Source: Oceanobacillus jeddahensis (GTDB taxonomy: Bacteria; Bacillota; Bacilli; Bacillales; Amphibacillaceae). Taken from it: 64,000 bases of DNA. Where the stretch lies: contig NZ_CCDM010000002.1 of the NCBI RefSeq assembly GCF_000750635.1, positions 186,001-250,000 on the forward strand. Direction: 5' to 3'. Of the stretch, positions 34,527 through 44,137 are shown piece after piece; within the stretch, counting starts at the first letter, position 1, and each line of letters opens with the position of its first letter. A model generated the notes under the pieces. It was not told where the DNA came from and did not search any database. It saw only the letters and a list, made by a program, of their open reading frames with translations. Position numbers and translations under genes: made by a program.

Positions 34527-34958
34527 TTGGGTCAAAATACTCGAGAAAATTTCACACCACCAAAGCATATCTTATCTGCAGCAACGATCGTACGGAATGA
34601 AAAGAATGAGCTTTTGCTAATTAAAGGACCAAGAAGAGGTTGGGAAATGCCTGGCGGACAAGTGGAAGAGGGTGAATCTTTAAAAGCTGCTGCTGTCAGA
34701 GAAACAAAGGAAGAATCGGGAATTGATGTGGAGGTCTTAAAATTTTGCGGTGTATTTCAAAATGTAAACCGCTCCGTTTGTAATACGTTATTTTTAGCTA
34801 AACCGGTTGGAGGGGAGTTTACAACCTCACCGGAAAGTTTGGAAGTTGGATTCTTTCCGATTGAGCAGGCTTTGGAGATGGTAACACTTAAAAATTTCAG
34901 AGAACGAATCCGGTATTGCTTGGATGAAAGTATGCATCCGTTTTATGTGGAATTTTAA
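34527..34958 (+). CDS. NUDIX hydrolase
   Basis: 143 residues from TTG 34527, which lies 6 bases after AAAGGAGGA; ATG 34506 precedes that site. The Nudix box GGQVEEGESLKAAAVRETKE followed by ESGID is complete, preceded by LLIKGPRRGWEMP. It hydrolyses a nucleoside-diphosphate-linked substrate that cannot be named from sequence. Confidence 0.92.
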   Translation: MGQNTRENFTPPKHILSAATIVRNEKNELLLIKGPRRGWEMPGGQVEEGESLKAAAVRETKEESGIDVEVLKFCGVFQNVNRSVCNTLFLAKPVGGEFTTSPESLEVGFFPIEQALEMVTLKNFRERIRYCLDESMHPFYVEF

Positions 34959-35026
34959 ATATTTTAATCTGATATTCGTATATTTTTTCAGTGAAAAACG
35001 AAATGATATAAATTTGAATAGAGAAT

Positions 35027-35072
35027 AAAAAGCATACAGGTTTATGCCATGAATAAACCTGTATGCTTTTTC
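35027..35072. terminator. Bidirectional terminator
   Basis: A near-perfect 19-bp stem AAAAAGCATACAGGTTTAT and its complement, T run on both strands, between the convergent NUDIX and LysR genes. Confidence 0.9.
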
Positions 35073-35098
35073 GCATGCATGGAACCTGCTTTCCTGCC

Positions 35099-35974
35099 TT
35101 ATGTCAGCAAGTGATTAAAAAATGTCTCAGTTGCTAAGGATAGCGAAGCTCCTTTATTGGTGGCTAATCCAATTTTTCTTTTTTCAATAGCTTCATTTAT
35201 GGTTACTTCAAATAATTCTTTTTCAGCTAATTCTTCTGATACCAGCTCTTTGGTAACAAACGCTGCTCCCATTCCGATTTTTGCGCATTCGATTAATAAG
35301 TCCACACTGCCAACTTCAATATCCGGCTTCACGTCCAAACCATGCTTAACAAAAAGCTGATGGAGAAATTTTCTGGAGCTGCTGGCTTCTGAAAAAGAAA
35401 TAAGCGGGTATTCTTGAATGACTGACAGAGAGCGCTTTTCTTTTGATAGATGTTGAAACCTTTTTCCAACAACAAAAGTGCTATGAATATCCAGGAAATC
35501 TTTTATAGAAACATGGTTCTGATCAACTGGCAGGTGGACAATCCCAATATCAATTAATCCATTTGTCAGTTTTTCTAAAATCTGCGGGGTAGATCCGTGT
35601 TGTAATTTGATTTGAATATCTGGATACAGATCCTGAAAAGTCTGTATATAAGGGAGCAGATAATGCTTGCATGTTGAATCGCTTCCTCCAACGGTAACAG
35701 ACCCGCTTTGCAAATTTTTCATTTCATTTATTTTTTGTTCTGCGCGATCAATTAAATCAAACGCTTGTTTGAGATATTCAAATAGCACTTCCCCTTCTTT
35801 CGTAAGCAGAACTCCCTTTGAAGTCCTGGTAAACAGCTGAATTTCCAGTTCATTTTCTAATTGCTTAATAGAATGACTGACACTGGGCTGCGTAATAAAA
35901 AGCCGGGTTGCTGCTCTGCTAAAATTCTTTTCGATAGCTGTTATATAGAAAACACGATATAAGTCTACATCCAT
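35099..35974 (-). CDS. LysR-family transcriptional regulator
   Basis: 291 residues from ATG 35974 (AGGTGGTG upstream). The N-terminal HTH DLYRVFYITAIEKNFSRAAT, then ITQPSVSHSIKQLENELEIQ, is typical; the rest is a periplasmic-binding-like effector domain (VTVGGSDSTCKHYLLPYIQT). It is divergent from the aroA-like gene with a shared ~105-base region holding a T-N11-A-type palindrome, so it probably regulates aroA. Confidence 0.92.
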   Translation of the reverse strand: MDVDLYRVFYITAIEKNFSRAATRLFITQPSVSHSIKQLENELEIQLFTRTSKGVLLTKEGEVLFEYLKQAFDLIDRAEQKINEMKNLQSGSVTVGGSDSTCKHYLLPYIQTFQDLYPDIQIKLQHGSTPQILEKLTNGLIDIGIVHLPVDQNHVSIKDFLDIHSTFVVGKRFQHLSKEKRSLSVIQEYPLISFSEASSSRKFLHQLFVKHGLDVKPDIEVGSVDLLIECAKIGMGAAFVTKELVSEELAEKELFEVTINEAIEKRKIGLATNKGASLSLATETFFNHLLT

Positions 35975-36023
35975 GGTATAGACACCACCTATAGCATTTA
36001 TTAAAAATAATAATTTCATTTAT

Positions 36024-36043
36024 ATCATAATTCTAATTATAAT
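36024..36043. promoter_or_regulatory. Candidate LysR operator
   Basis: ATCATAATT-CT-AATTATAAT, one mismatch, in the divergent LysR-aroA intergenic region. Confidence 0.5.
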
Positions 36044-36080
36044 GAATATCAAACAATGAATGATGGAGGAGATGATAAGG

Positions 36081-37436
36081 ATGGGAGAAAATAAGCTGTT
36101 TGACAGCAAGGCAAGAAGCCCCTGGACTTCTTTGGAGGGAGTCACCAGGATAAGTCTTTCCCCCGGGAAGCAAGAAATAAATGGTTCTATTACCATTCCG
36201 GGGAGTAAAAGCATGACGAACAGAGCACTTATAATGAGTGCTTTAGCAGAAGGAAACTCTAAATTGAGCGGTATTTTAAAAAGTGATGATTCATATTGGT
36301 GTATCGAGGTTTTAAAGCAATTAGGAATAGAGATCGAGCTGCAGGCCGATATAGCGTATATTAAGGGAAACGGCGGACATTTAAGATCAAATAATTTATA
36401 TATTGGTGCAGCAGGAACGATTGCAAGATTTCTTCCAGGAGTATTGGCAGGATCCCGTGAAGGGGAGTGGAGACTGGAGGCAAGTCAAAGTATGAGCAAA
36501 AGACCGGTTGCGCCGCTAATCGATACCTTAAGAACACTTGGTGCTGATATCAGCTATCTGGCTGATAAAGATTATTATCCGCTGGGAATTAAAGGCACTG
36601 AAATGAAGGGAGGAGAAGCAACTTTATCCGGCTCTATATCCAGCCAATTTATCAGTGGAGTACTGATTGCTGCACCGTATTTTAAGGAAACGACGACAGT
36701 TACCATCAAGGATGAAATTGTCCAGCATGCTTATGTTTACTTAACCCTGGATTTAATGAAGGAGTTTGGTGCAGAAGTACAATATGATCATGCGCTCCAA
36801 AAAATCGTTATCAATCCTCAACCGTTCAAAGCGAAAGAACTCCATTTGGAGCCAGATGTTTCTGCGGCCTGTTACTTATGGGCGCTGGCTGCGATAACAA
36901 ATGGCAGAATACGCATAAATGGACTGACCACAAAAACAAAGCAGCCGGATATTCACATGCTGGAGGTTTTTGAGAAAATGGGATGTAAAGTGACAAGAGA
37001 GGCTTCTTATATTGAATTAGAAGGGGCTGCACAATTAAAAGGTGATTTTGAAATATCGATGAAGGAAATGTCCGATCAGGCTCTGACGTTAGCTGCAATT
37101 GCTCCATTTGCGGATGGTCCGGTAACGATCAAGGATATCGGCCATATCCGTCATCATGAATCTAACCGGATAAGTGCTATTTGTGAAGCATTAACCAGGA
37201 TGGAAATCAAAACAGAGGAATACGATGAGGGGCTGAAGATTTATCCAGGTACTCCAAAACCAGCTTTGCTGCATACCTATGATGATCACCGGGTTGCGAT
37301 GGCATTCGCATTGATTGGGTCAAGGATAGAGGGAATTCAGATAGATGATCCGGGCTGTGTTTCTAAAACATTCCCACATTATTTTGAACTGCTGGAGGAG
37401 CTGGGCTTGGAAATAGTAAAAGAAGAAATTGGATGA
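36081..37436 (+). CDS. aroA: 3-phosphoshikimate 1-carboxyvinyltransferase (EPSP synthase), atypical
   Basis: 451 residues from ATG 36081 (GGAGGAG 9 bases upstream). It makes EPSP from shikimate-3-phosphate and PEP. Catalytic blocks are kept: PGSKSMTNRAL, DQALTLAAIA, HHESNRISAI, TYDDHRVAMAF, KTFPHYFE. The PEP-loop is IGAAGTIARFLPG where most enzymes have GNAGT..RP/L, so the Asn is Ala and the Pro101 position is Phe. A ~28-residue extension with SPWTSLEGV precedes the domain. It stands outside any aro operon beside a LysR gene, so it may be a second, specialised copy; inferred. Confidence 0.87.
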   Translation: MGENKLFDSKARSPWTSLEGVTRISLSPGKQEINGSITIPGSKSMTNRALIMSALAEGNSKLSGILKSDDSYWCIEVLKQLGIEIELQADIAYIKGNGGHLRSNNLYIGAAGTIARFLPGVLAGSREGEWRLEASQSMSKRPVAPLIDTLRTLGADISYLADKDYYPLGIKGTEMKGGEATLSGSISSQFISGVLIAAPYFKETTTVTIKDEIVQHAYVYLTLDLMKEFGAEVQYDHALQKIVINPQPFKAKELHLEPDVSAACYLWALAAITNGRIRINGLTTKTKQPDIHMLEVFEKMGCKVTREASYIELEGAAQLKGDFEISMKEMSDQALTLAAIAPFADGPVTIKDIGHIRHHESNRISAICEALTRMEIKTEEYDEGLKIYPGTPKPALLHTYDDHRVAMAFALIGSRIEGIQIDDPGCVSKTFPHYFELLEELGLEIVKEEIG

Positions 37437-37502
37437 TTATAAAAAGATGAGGGTTGAGCGGCTTTCCTTTTTAAGGCTTCCATCGACTAATATGCGTGCA
37501 TG

Positions 37503-37551
37503 AAAAATAACTGTTGCTAGTTAAAAGAGAAGATGGCAGCAGTTATTTTTA
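37503..37551. terminator. Bidirectional terminator
   Basis: AAAAATAACTGTTGC and GCAGCAGTTATTTTT pair across an 18-base loop. Confidence 0.8.
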
Positions 37552-37590
37552 ACATGGGTATCTGCTTTCTGATATAAAGCAGCCATCACT

Positions 37591-37965
37591 TTATCCATTG
37601 CAAATCATAATTACATTTCCATCAGGATCATTCACATTGAAGAAAGCAAAGTCATCAAATTCTGTAATCTCCGCTGCAATTGTATACCCTAATTTTTCGA
37701 TATACTTATAAGCCTGATGAATATCGTCCGTGTGAAAATTAAACAGAGGGTGCGGCTGTGGTGAAATTTCTTTAGTTGTACCAGGCGGCCCTGCATCCAG
37801 TGTAATACCGGTATGCTGGTTCATTTCCAGGTTATAAACCGGGCGTGACACTTTTGAAAGATCAGCTTGCTGGTTTAATAAATTGCTATACCATATAACG
37901 GATCTTTCTAAATCGCTGACATGAATAAAAATTGTATTTGTCTGGTTTAAAATGGAATGGGGCAT
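37591..37965 (-). CDS. VOC-superfamily (glyoxalase-like) protein
   Basis: 124 residues. NTIFIHVSDLERSVIWYSNL at the N-terminus, FNFHTDDIHQAYKYIEKLGY, and FAFFNVNDPDGNVIMICNG at the C-terminus are the VOC repeats. The terminal ligand Glu is replaced (VIMIC), so metal binding may be altered. Ribosome site AGGAGAGG. Substrate unknown. Confidence 0.83.
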   Translation of the reverse strand: MPHSILNQTNTIFIHVSDLERSVIWYSNLLNQQADLSKVSRPVYNLEMNQHTGITLDAGPPGTTKEISPQPHPLFNFHTDDIHQAYKYIEKLGYTIAAEITEFDDFAFFNVNDPDGNVIMICNG

Positions 37966-38193
37966 TGAGACCTCTCCTTTCGTATATTTGTTGAAAAAGA
38001 GATGAAGAAGCAGGGTGAAGTATAAATAGGCTGAGTTAGATTGTTAATTCGTTCCAATCTTTTATTAGAACTATTATAGCATAATATTCTTAATATTGTG
38101 TTATAATAGTTGAGCGAAAAAGTGTTCAGTTAGCTTATATAAATAGTTTTGAACCTGAATTGGAAATAGAAAAATCTAAGGAGTGCCTATGTC

Positions 38194-38733
38194 ATGACAA
38201 AAAATGAAAAAACGTATCAATATGATGATGCAAATATAAAGACAATAGAGGTAGGCGGTCATACGCAGCACGAATTAATTAAAAAAATGAACGAAAATAA
38301 TATATTTATGAACAGACTGGCTGAGGAACTAATGGCTAGTGAGTATTTTGAAGTGTCTGAAGAACGCTATAGAATGAAGGTTGTTGAACTTGCTGTAAAG
38401 GATTTGGGTTTTATTGATGGAGCTGTGACAGCTCAACTCTATAGCAAAGCTGCCCAATCTGATTTGGAAATTTGTCCACTTGAGCTCGCACCATACTTAA
38501 GGTTAGCGTATTTAAATCAAACAGAAGGGGATGAGGGAAATCAGCTTCAAAATCGAGCACCTTATGGTTCCATAACAATAGCTTCAAAGATTTTTAGTGA
38601 GGATGTGAATGTTCCTAAAGGATTTTACCTTCGGCGGATTCAAGGAGAATTATGGTTACGGGGCTATATTGCTGATGAAGAACATATTTGGAGTCCTGAT
38701 GACCGCTTTATATTTTGTATAGCTAAGAATTGA
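38194..38733 (+). CDS. Conserved-looking protein of unknown function
   Basis: 179 residues, soluble, start after AAGGAGTGCC. It has an acidic N-terminus (KTYQYDDANIKTIEVGGHTQ), an amphipathic helix KKMNENNIFMNRLAEELMAS and a compact C-terminus with SITIASKIFSEDVNVPKGFY and RGYIADEEHIWSPDDRFIF. No family is recognised. Monocistronic, between a VOC gene and a BCCT carrier, neither of which explains it. Confidence 0.65.
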   Translation: MTKNEKTYQYDDANIKTIEVGGHTQHELIKKMNENNIFMNRLAEELMASEYFEVSEERYRMKVVELAVKDLGFIDGAVTAQLYSKAAQSDLEICPLELAPYLRLAYLNQTEGDEGNQLQNRAPYGSITIASKIFSEDVNVPKGFYLRRIQGELWLRGYIADEEHIWSPDDRFIFCIAKN

Positions 38734-38769
38734 TATAGAGCGGGTAGTGGCTTAAAATTCTTTCACAAT

Positions 38770-38811
38770 ATAAAAGCAGGCCTTCCTAATAAATGGAATG
38801 GCCTGCTTATA
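38770..38811. terminator. Bidirectional terminator
   Basis: AAGCAGGCC and GGCCTGCTT with inner TTCC/GGAA; AT-rich flanks serve both convergent genes. Confidence 0.75.
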
Positions 38812-38815
38812 CATG

Positions 38816-40351
38816 TTATAACGTTTCTTTTTTATGATTTTCGTATAAATCTTTAACTGCTTTCGGTGCAGTCCAGAAGGTGGTTAACAATAAGAATACA
38901 ACCGGAACCGCAGTAACGACGATAAACGACTGTAATGCATTAATACTGTTTTCGCCCAGTGTCACAAGAACAATAGCTACCAAGCCCATAACCATTGCGT
39001 AGAAAGCTCTTAACCATCTTGGCGGATGTCCATTACCGGAAATAGCCATGGATATTGTCAGTGACATAGAGTCTGTCGTCGTTAATACAAAGATGACTGT
39101 AGCTAATAAAAATAAGAAACTGAAAATGGTTCCCAGCGGTAATTGTTCTGTAATTGCCATCATGGCAGCTGGTTGCCCGGCTTCATTTAATGCGGTTGAT
39201 ATGGAACCTGGAAGTTCTAATTCCTGAAAGATCCCCGTACCGCCGATAACAGCGAACCAGAACGTAGCAACGACAGGAGCGATAATCGCAACTGCTACAA
39301 TAAGCTCACGTATGGTACGCCCACGTGAAATACGGGCTGAGAAAACTGCCATCATAGGACCATAGCCGATAAACCATGCAAAGAAAAACACCGTCCATAA
39401 GCTGAGCCATGCCTCATCACCACGATAAGTGCTGAAGGGGATAAGTTCATTAACATAGAGCCCGAATGCTTCCAAATAATGATTAAAGATAAAGTATCCA
39501 GGGCCAAGTATCAGTACGCCAATAATTAATGCGACAGCTAAAACAACATTAAAGCTGCTTAAAACCTGAATACCTCTGTGAAGACCCGATACAGCAGAGA
39601 TAGCTGCAGCAATTACAAGTAAGATAATAATAATGATATGAACGGTTAAGGTGTTAGGTAAGTTTGTGATGGTACTTAACCCATAACCTGCCTGTAAACC
39701 TAAAAATCCAATCGGTCCAATCGTTCCGGCTGCCACGGATATAATGGCAAAGGAGTCGACAATGGTTCCGAATGCACTCTTATAAATAATTTTTTCTCCA
39801 AAGATAGGATAGAGAAGTGACCTTGGCTTTAATGGCATTCCTTTATGATAATGGGAATACATTAACACAATTGTACCAAGTGTCCCTAAAATGGCCCATG
39901 AAAGAAATCCCCAATCCACAAAGCTCATGGCAAGCGCAGGCACAACGGCTTCCGGTGATGCATTTTCAATTCCGGAAAAATGAGGCGGGACCTCCAAAAA
40001 GTGACTGAGGGGTTCTGCAGCTGCCCAAAACACACCGCCTCCTGCTAATAAAGTACACATGATAATGGAAATCCATTTAAAGGTACTCATCTCTGGCTTG
40101 TTAACATTACCCAATCGAATTTTTCCATATTTCGAAAAGGCTAATATTAATGCAATAAAAAATGTTCCGAGTATAACGATCTGATAAATGATTCCAAAAT
40201 AAGTAGCTGACCAGCCAAATAGAGTGTCCACCATATTTGCAACAAAGTCTGCATTAATAAGCGCAGCTATGACAAATAAGATGAGCGCACCGCCACTTAT
40301 CAGAAATGTGGGTAAATCTAAAGAAGACTTCTTTTTATTTGAATCTTGCAT
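38816..40351 (-). CDS. BCCT-family transporter (betaine/carnitine/choline type)
   Basis: 511 residues with about 12 membrane segments. GGGVFWAAAEPLSHFLEVPP, FVDWGFLSWAILGTLGTIVL, WTVFFFAWFIGYGPMMAVFS followed by ARISRGRTIREL are BCCT signatures; the tryptophan-rich segment forms the trimethylammonium box. Such carriers import glycine betaine or relatives with Na+ or H+, usually for osmoprotection, fitting a halotolerant host. FLEVPPHFSG instead of the usual YxxPP may alter specificity. Substrate not determined. Confidence 0.9.
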   Translation of the reverse strand: MQDSNKKKSSLDLPTFLISGGALILFVIAALINADFVANMVDTLFGWSATYFGIIYQIVILGTFFIALILAFSKYGKIRLGNVNKPEMSTFKWISIIMCTLLAGGGVFWAAAEPLSHFLEVPPHFSGIENASPEAVVPALAMSFVDWGFLSWAILGTLGTIVLMYSHYHKGMPLKPRSLLYPIFGEKIIYKSAFGTIVDSFAIISVAAGTIGPIGFLGLQAGYGLSTITNLPNTLTVHIIIIILLVIAAAISAVSGLHRGIQVLSSFNVVLAVALIIGVLILGPGYFIFNHYLEAFGLYVNELIPFSTYRGDEAWLSLWTVFFFAWFIGYGPMMAVFSARISRGRTIRELIVAVAIIAPVVATFWFAVIGGTGIFQELELPGSISTALNEAGQPAAMMAITEQLPLGTIFSFLFLLATVIFVLTTTDSMSLTISMAISGNGHPPRWLRAFYAMVMGLVAIVLVTLGENSINALQSFIVVTAVPVVFLLLTTFWTAPKAVKDLYENHKKETL

Positions 40352-40501
40352 TCCTTTTTTTCCTCCAGTTTGTTGAATTGTTCTACACGTTTATTCTTCC
40401 TCCGAATCCAAATTTCTATTTAATGATTATTTCCATTTTTTACGATGGGAAATATAAAAACTCCCCAATATGTCATTTTAATATCATGAAATAGGTAATA
40501 A

Positions 40502-40693
40502 TGCGTGTTCAAAAAGTTCCTAATTAGAAGCAAGAAGATCAAGGCGATATGATTTTTACGAACGGAGCGTATGCTTTATAATACGTGAGTAACGGTCTTG
40601 GTAGGGCAAGCAATCGCAGACCCCATTGGAAAAATCATATCAACGTAGAAATTCGCCGCTTATCATTTGTGGACTTTTTGAACATCCTCTAAT
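40502..40693 (+). repeat. Palindromic repeat with GTTCAAAAAGT ends (short copy)
   Basis: GTTCAAAAAGT (40507-40517) and ACTTTTTGAAC (40673-40683) are perfect inverted ends; flanks TGCGTG and ATCCTCTAA are also shared with the 54.5 kb copy. Interior GGAGCGTATGC, ACGTGAGTAACGGT and GACCCCATTGGAA match that copy in opposite orientation. No coding frame. Confidence 0.8.
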
Positions 40694-40964
40694 AGAAACG
40701 CAGCAACATAAAAAGTGGAATCATACCCCAGCAACGGAAGTATAATTCCACCGTTCTATACCCTAAATCACTTTAATAAGATTGTCAATCATACATCCTT
40801 ATTTGAAATTATCTCTTTTTTTGCAAAATAATTATTGGTTAAAAATAGACTGCCACTAAGGTTAGTCGAACCATTAGGGTGATCACTGACTGCAATAAAA
40901 AATGTATTTCGCTGTTTGACAATTTTATAAAATGCGTTTATTCTCTTAGATAATCGAATATTTT

Positions 40965-41097
40965 TCTTCGGGGCAGGGTGTAATTCCCGACCGACGGTGA
41001 CAAACATATAAGGTTTGAAGTCCGTGACCCGCGTTTAGCGGTGGATCTAGTGAGATTCTAGAGCCGACAGTAATAGTCTGGATGGGAGAAGAGAACG
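40965..41097 (+). promoter_or_regulatory. FMN riboswitch (RFN element)
   Basis: The conserved strings TCTTCGGGGCAGGGTG, AATTCCCGACCGACGGTGA, AGTCCGTGACCCGC, GTGGATCTAGTGAGATTCTA and GAGCCGACAGT..GATGGGAGAAGA appear in order. It senses FMN and, with the terminator at 41184, controls the rib operon. Confidence 0.97.
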
Positions 41098-41183
41098 TAA
41101 GTCAGCACATGAATGGGTGTAGTGTATTCTTTTTGCGTACATAAAACCTTGTTTAGGTGAATCGACATGGTCTATTTAAGTAT

Positions 41184-41217
41184 GCCTCGTGAAAAAATTT
41201 TCGCGGGGCTTTTTTAT
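41184..41217 (+). terminator. FMN riboswitch terminator
   Basis: GCCTCGTGAAAA and TTTTCGCGGGGC pair, then six T, 22 bases before the ribD start. Confidence 0.85.
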
Positions 41218-41238
41218 GTTTTAGAAAGGAGGAAACAC

Positions 41239-42366
41239 ATGAACGAACTGTATATGGAAAAAGCAATAGAGCTTGCCCGTTTAGGAAGAGGAAAGACATA
41301 TACCAACCCATTAGTCGGTGCAGTAATCGTGAAAGACGATGTCATTTTAGCAACTGGCTATCATTCGAAATATGGTGACAAGCATGCTGAAAAAATGGCC
41401 ATTGACCAATGTGAATCCCCCGAAGAGATAATCGATGCAACAATATATGTGACGCTGGAGCCATGCAATCATACTGGAAAACAACCCCCTTGTACCCAAA
41501 TGATTATAGACAGCGGTATTTCCAAGGTGGTGATTGCACAGCTTGACCCCAATCCAGTTGTAGCAGGCAAAGGAAAAGCTTATTTAGAATCACAAGGGAT
41601 ACAAGTCATTTCTGGTATATTGCAGGAAAAAGCGGAAGCGTTGAACAAGCACTATAACTATTTTCACAGGAGACAGCAGCCTTATATTGTATTAAAACAA
41701 GCTGTCAGCCTGGATGGGAAGCTATCTGTTGATCCGTTTCAGCGGACGTATCTTACAGGAGAAGAAACCTATAAAAAAGTACGTGAAGAGCGGCAATTTT
41801 ATCAGGCTGTTTTGACAGGAAGCCGGACCGTTTTAGCGGATGATCCCAAGCTATTACCAAGTGTAATCACTGATTTTCCACCGGTTCGTATCATTTTAGA
41901 CCGGAGAGGACAAACACTGGATTTTGAAAAATACCAGATTTATAAAGAGTCTCTTCCAGTGTGGGTATTTACAAAAAACGATTCCATCGCGAATATACCT
42001 GAGCATGTCCGGTTAATTCCAGACAGTCATTGGACAATCCCTAAAGTAGTTGATTATTTGCAGAAAGAAGGGATTCAATCGGTTTATGTGGAAGGGGGAA
42101 GCAAAATTCATGATGCATTCCTGGCAGAAAATAAATTTGAAGAAGTTATTACGTATATCTCGCCTAAGCTGATTGGCGGCAATGGGGCGCCTGCTTTTTA
42201 TAGCGATAGAAAGGTTTCGTCTGTAACGTCTTTAGCTTTACAAAGTGTGGAAGCTGTTGGTGAGGATATACGAATCGTAAGCAGGAGGGAGAAGAAGGAT
42301 GTTTACAGGGTTAATTCAGGAAGTAGGGACAGTCAAGAAAATCAAAAAAGCAAGCCGGCATATTGA
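41239..42366 (+). CDS. ribD: Bifunctional pyrimidine deaminase/reductase
   Basis: 375 residues from ATG 41239 (AGAAAGGAGG upstream). N-terminal deaminase with zinc ligands in KHAEKMAI and LEPCNHTGKQPPC; C-terminal NADPH reductase with KQAVSLDGKLSVD, TGSRTVLADDP and VEGGSKIHDAF. Two successive steps of riboflavin synthesis. The natural end should be near DIRIVSRRE; here the frame runs on for ~22 further residues (KKDVYRVNSGSRDSQENQKS...) and overlaps ribE by 68 bases, suggesting the original stop was lost. Confidence 0.95.
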   Translation: MNELYMEKAIELARLGRGKTYTNPLVGAVIVKDDVILATGYHSKYGDKHAEKMAIDQCESPEEIIDATIYVTLEPCNHTGKQPPCTQMIIDSGISKVVIAQLDPNPVVAGKGKAYLESQGIQVISGILQEKAEALNKHYNYFHRRQQPYIVLKQAVSLDGKLSVDPFQRTYLTGEETYKKVREERQFYQAVLTGSRTVLADDPKLLPSVITDFPPVRIILDRRGQTLDFEKYQIYKESLPVWVFTKNDSIANIPEHVRLIPDSHWTIPKVVDYLQKEGIQSVYVEGGSKIHDAFLAENKFEEVITYISPKLIGGNGAPAFYSDRKVSSVTSLALQSVEAVGEDIRIVSRREKKDVYRVNSGSRDSQENQKSKPAY

Positions 42367-42925
42367 ATTGACATGCACGGCCTCCAGAGAACTTCTGCAG
42401 GATTATCAAGTTGGAGACAGTATGGCAATCAATGGGGTTTGCCTGACTGCCATCGAAGTGACCGATTCCGACTTTACAGTAGATATTATGCCGGAAACAT
42501 TTCATAAAACAACATTCTCTGATTTGCGTGTACACGCGGCGGTCAATCTGGAACGGGCGATGCCTGCAAATGGACGGTTAGAGGGACATATTGTTTCAGG
42601 ACACGCAGACACTACCACGCGATTGACCAAAAAAGTAAAAAAGGAGAATTCCGTCATTCTCACATTTTATTATCCGCCGCAAATTCAAGGAGAAATTGTG
42701 GCTCAAGGATCTGTTGCGATTAACGGAATAAGTTTAACGGTGTCAGCTGTTACACCTGGATCATTTAGTGTTTCACTCATTCCTTATTCGATGAACCATA
42801 CTAATCTGGGTCAGTTAAAACAAGGCGAATTCGTAAATGTAGAGACGGATATACTCGGAAAATATATCAAAGCTATGATCGGTACGGAAAAGAATCAGCT
42901 ATGGAGTAAATACATTGGAGAATAG
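42299..42925 (+). CDS. ribE: Riboflavin synthase alpha chain
   Basis: 208 residues. MFTGLIQEVGTVKKI is the classic start; two lumazine-binding repeats follow, with SMAINGVCLTAIEV and GSVAINGISLTVSAV. Converts two 6,7-dimethyl-8-ribityllumazine into riboflavin. Its first 68 bases are shared with the ribD frame; ribosome site AGGAGGGAGAAGG. Confidence 0.96.
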   Translation: MFTGLIQEVGTVKKIKKASRHIELTCTASRELLQDYQVGDSMAINGVCLTAIEVTDSDFTVDIMPETFHKTTFSDLRVHAAVNLERAMPANGRLEGHIVSGHADTTTRLTKKVKKENSVILTFYYPPQIQGEIVAQGSVAINGISLTVSAVTPGSFSVSLIPYSMNHTNLGQLKQGEFVNVETDILGKYIKAMIGTEKNQLWSKYIGE

Positions 42926-42938
42926 AGGGGAAATAAAG

Positions 42939-44135
42939 ATGATAAACCATATCGAAGCAGCTGTTACTGCATTGAAACAAGGGCGGCTGATTATTGTTGC
43001 AGATGATGAGGACAGGGAAGCAGAGGGCGATTTAGTTGGTCTTTCCAGCAAAGCAACTGCGGAAACAATCAACTTTATGACAAAGCATGCCCGGGGATTG
43101 ATATGCGCGCCGGTTTCTGAAAACATTGCCAAGAACTTAAATTTATGGGAAATGACCAGTGAAAATACTGATGAATATCAAACAGCATTCACTATTAGTG
43201 TCGATCATAAAGAAACAACCACAGGGATTTCAGCATTTGAACGGGCAAAGACGATTCAGGAATTGGCAAATAGAAGTAGCCAAGCGGCTGATTTCAACAG
43301 GCCCGGCCATATTTTCCCGTTAATAGCGAAAAACGGCGGGGTACTGGAACGCAGGGGTCACACGGAGGCGGCGGTTGATTTAGCAAAACTGGCAGGAGAC
43401 AGCGAAGCAGCCTATATTTGTGAAATTTTAAAGGAAGACGGGGACATGGCTCGGCTGCAGGATTTAAAACAGCTTGCGGCAGAATGGAATATGCCGCTAG
43501 TTACCATCGAAGAGCTTGCAGATTATTTTGCTTATTCCAGTATCCAGGCAAATGCCAAAGTGAAGCTGCCGACCAAGCATGGAGACTTTGACTTGTCCCT
43601 TTATCAGGACAAAGAAGGCAAAGATCAGCTCGTGTTATCAATGGGAGAAATCAAGGATATCGAGGAGCCTCTATTAGTCAGAGTGCATTCGGAATGCTTA
43701 ACTGGAGATATTTTCGGTTCCCATCGCTGTGATTGCGGTGAACAGCTGGAGAGAGCCATGCAAATGATTGCTGATGCAGGGCGGGGCGCTATTCTATATT
43801 TAAGGCAGGAAGGAAGAGGAATTGGATTGCTGAATAAATTAAAAACATATGAATTGCAGGAGCAGGGGGCAGACACCTATGAAGCGAATGTTTCTCTCGG
43901 CTTTCTTCCGGATGAGCGCCATTATGATATCGCCGCGTGGTTGTTGAAAAAGGAAGGGATATCAAAAATCCGCTTGCTGACGAATAATCCGGATAAAGTA
44001 AAGGAATTACAGCAATACGGTATTGAGGTGGCTCAAAGGGTACCATTGGAAACAACTGTTTATCATGAAAATAAACACTATTTAAAAATAAAAAAAGATA
44101 AATTTCACCATTTATTATCTGTAGAAGGAGAATGA
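42939..44135 (+). CDS. ribBA: Bifunctional DHBP synthase / GTP cyclohydrolase II
   Basis: 398 residues from ATG 42939 (AGGGGAAATAA upstream). RibB domain: [44 protein letters not shown]. RibA domain: [20 protein letters not shown] with zinc cysteines, [10 protein letters not shown], and LLTNNPDKV. It supplies both riboflavin precursors. Slightly overlaps the ribH ribosome site. Confidence 0.96.
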   Translation: MINHIEAAVTALKQGRLIIVADDEDREAEGDLVGLSSKATAETINFMTKHARGLICAPVSENIAKNLNLWEMTSENTDEYQTAFTISVDHKETTTGISAFERAKTIQELANRSSQAADFNRPGHIFPLIAKNGGVLERRGHTEAAVDLAKLAGDSEAAYICEILKEDGDMARLQDLKQLAAEWNMPLVTIEELADYFAYSSIQANAKVKLPTKHGDFDLSLYQDKEGKDQLVLSMGEIKDIEEPLLVRVHSECLTGDIFGSHRCDCGEQLERAMQMIADAGRGAILYLRQEGRGIGLLNKLKTYELQEQGADTYEANVSLGFLPDERHYDIAAWLLKKEGISKIRLLTNNPDKVKELQQYGIEVAQRVPLETTVYHENKHYLKIKKDKFHHLLSVEGE

Positions 44136-44137
44136 TT

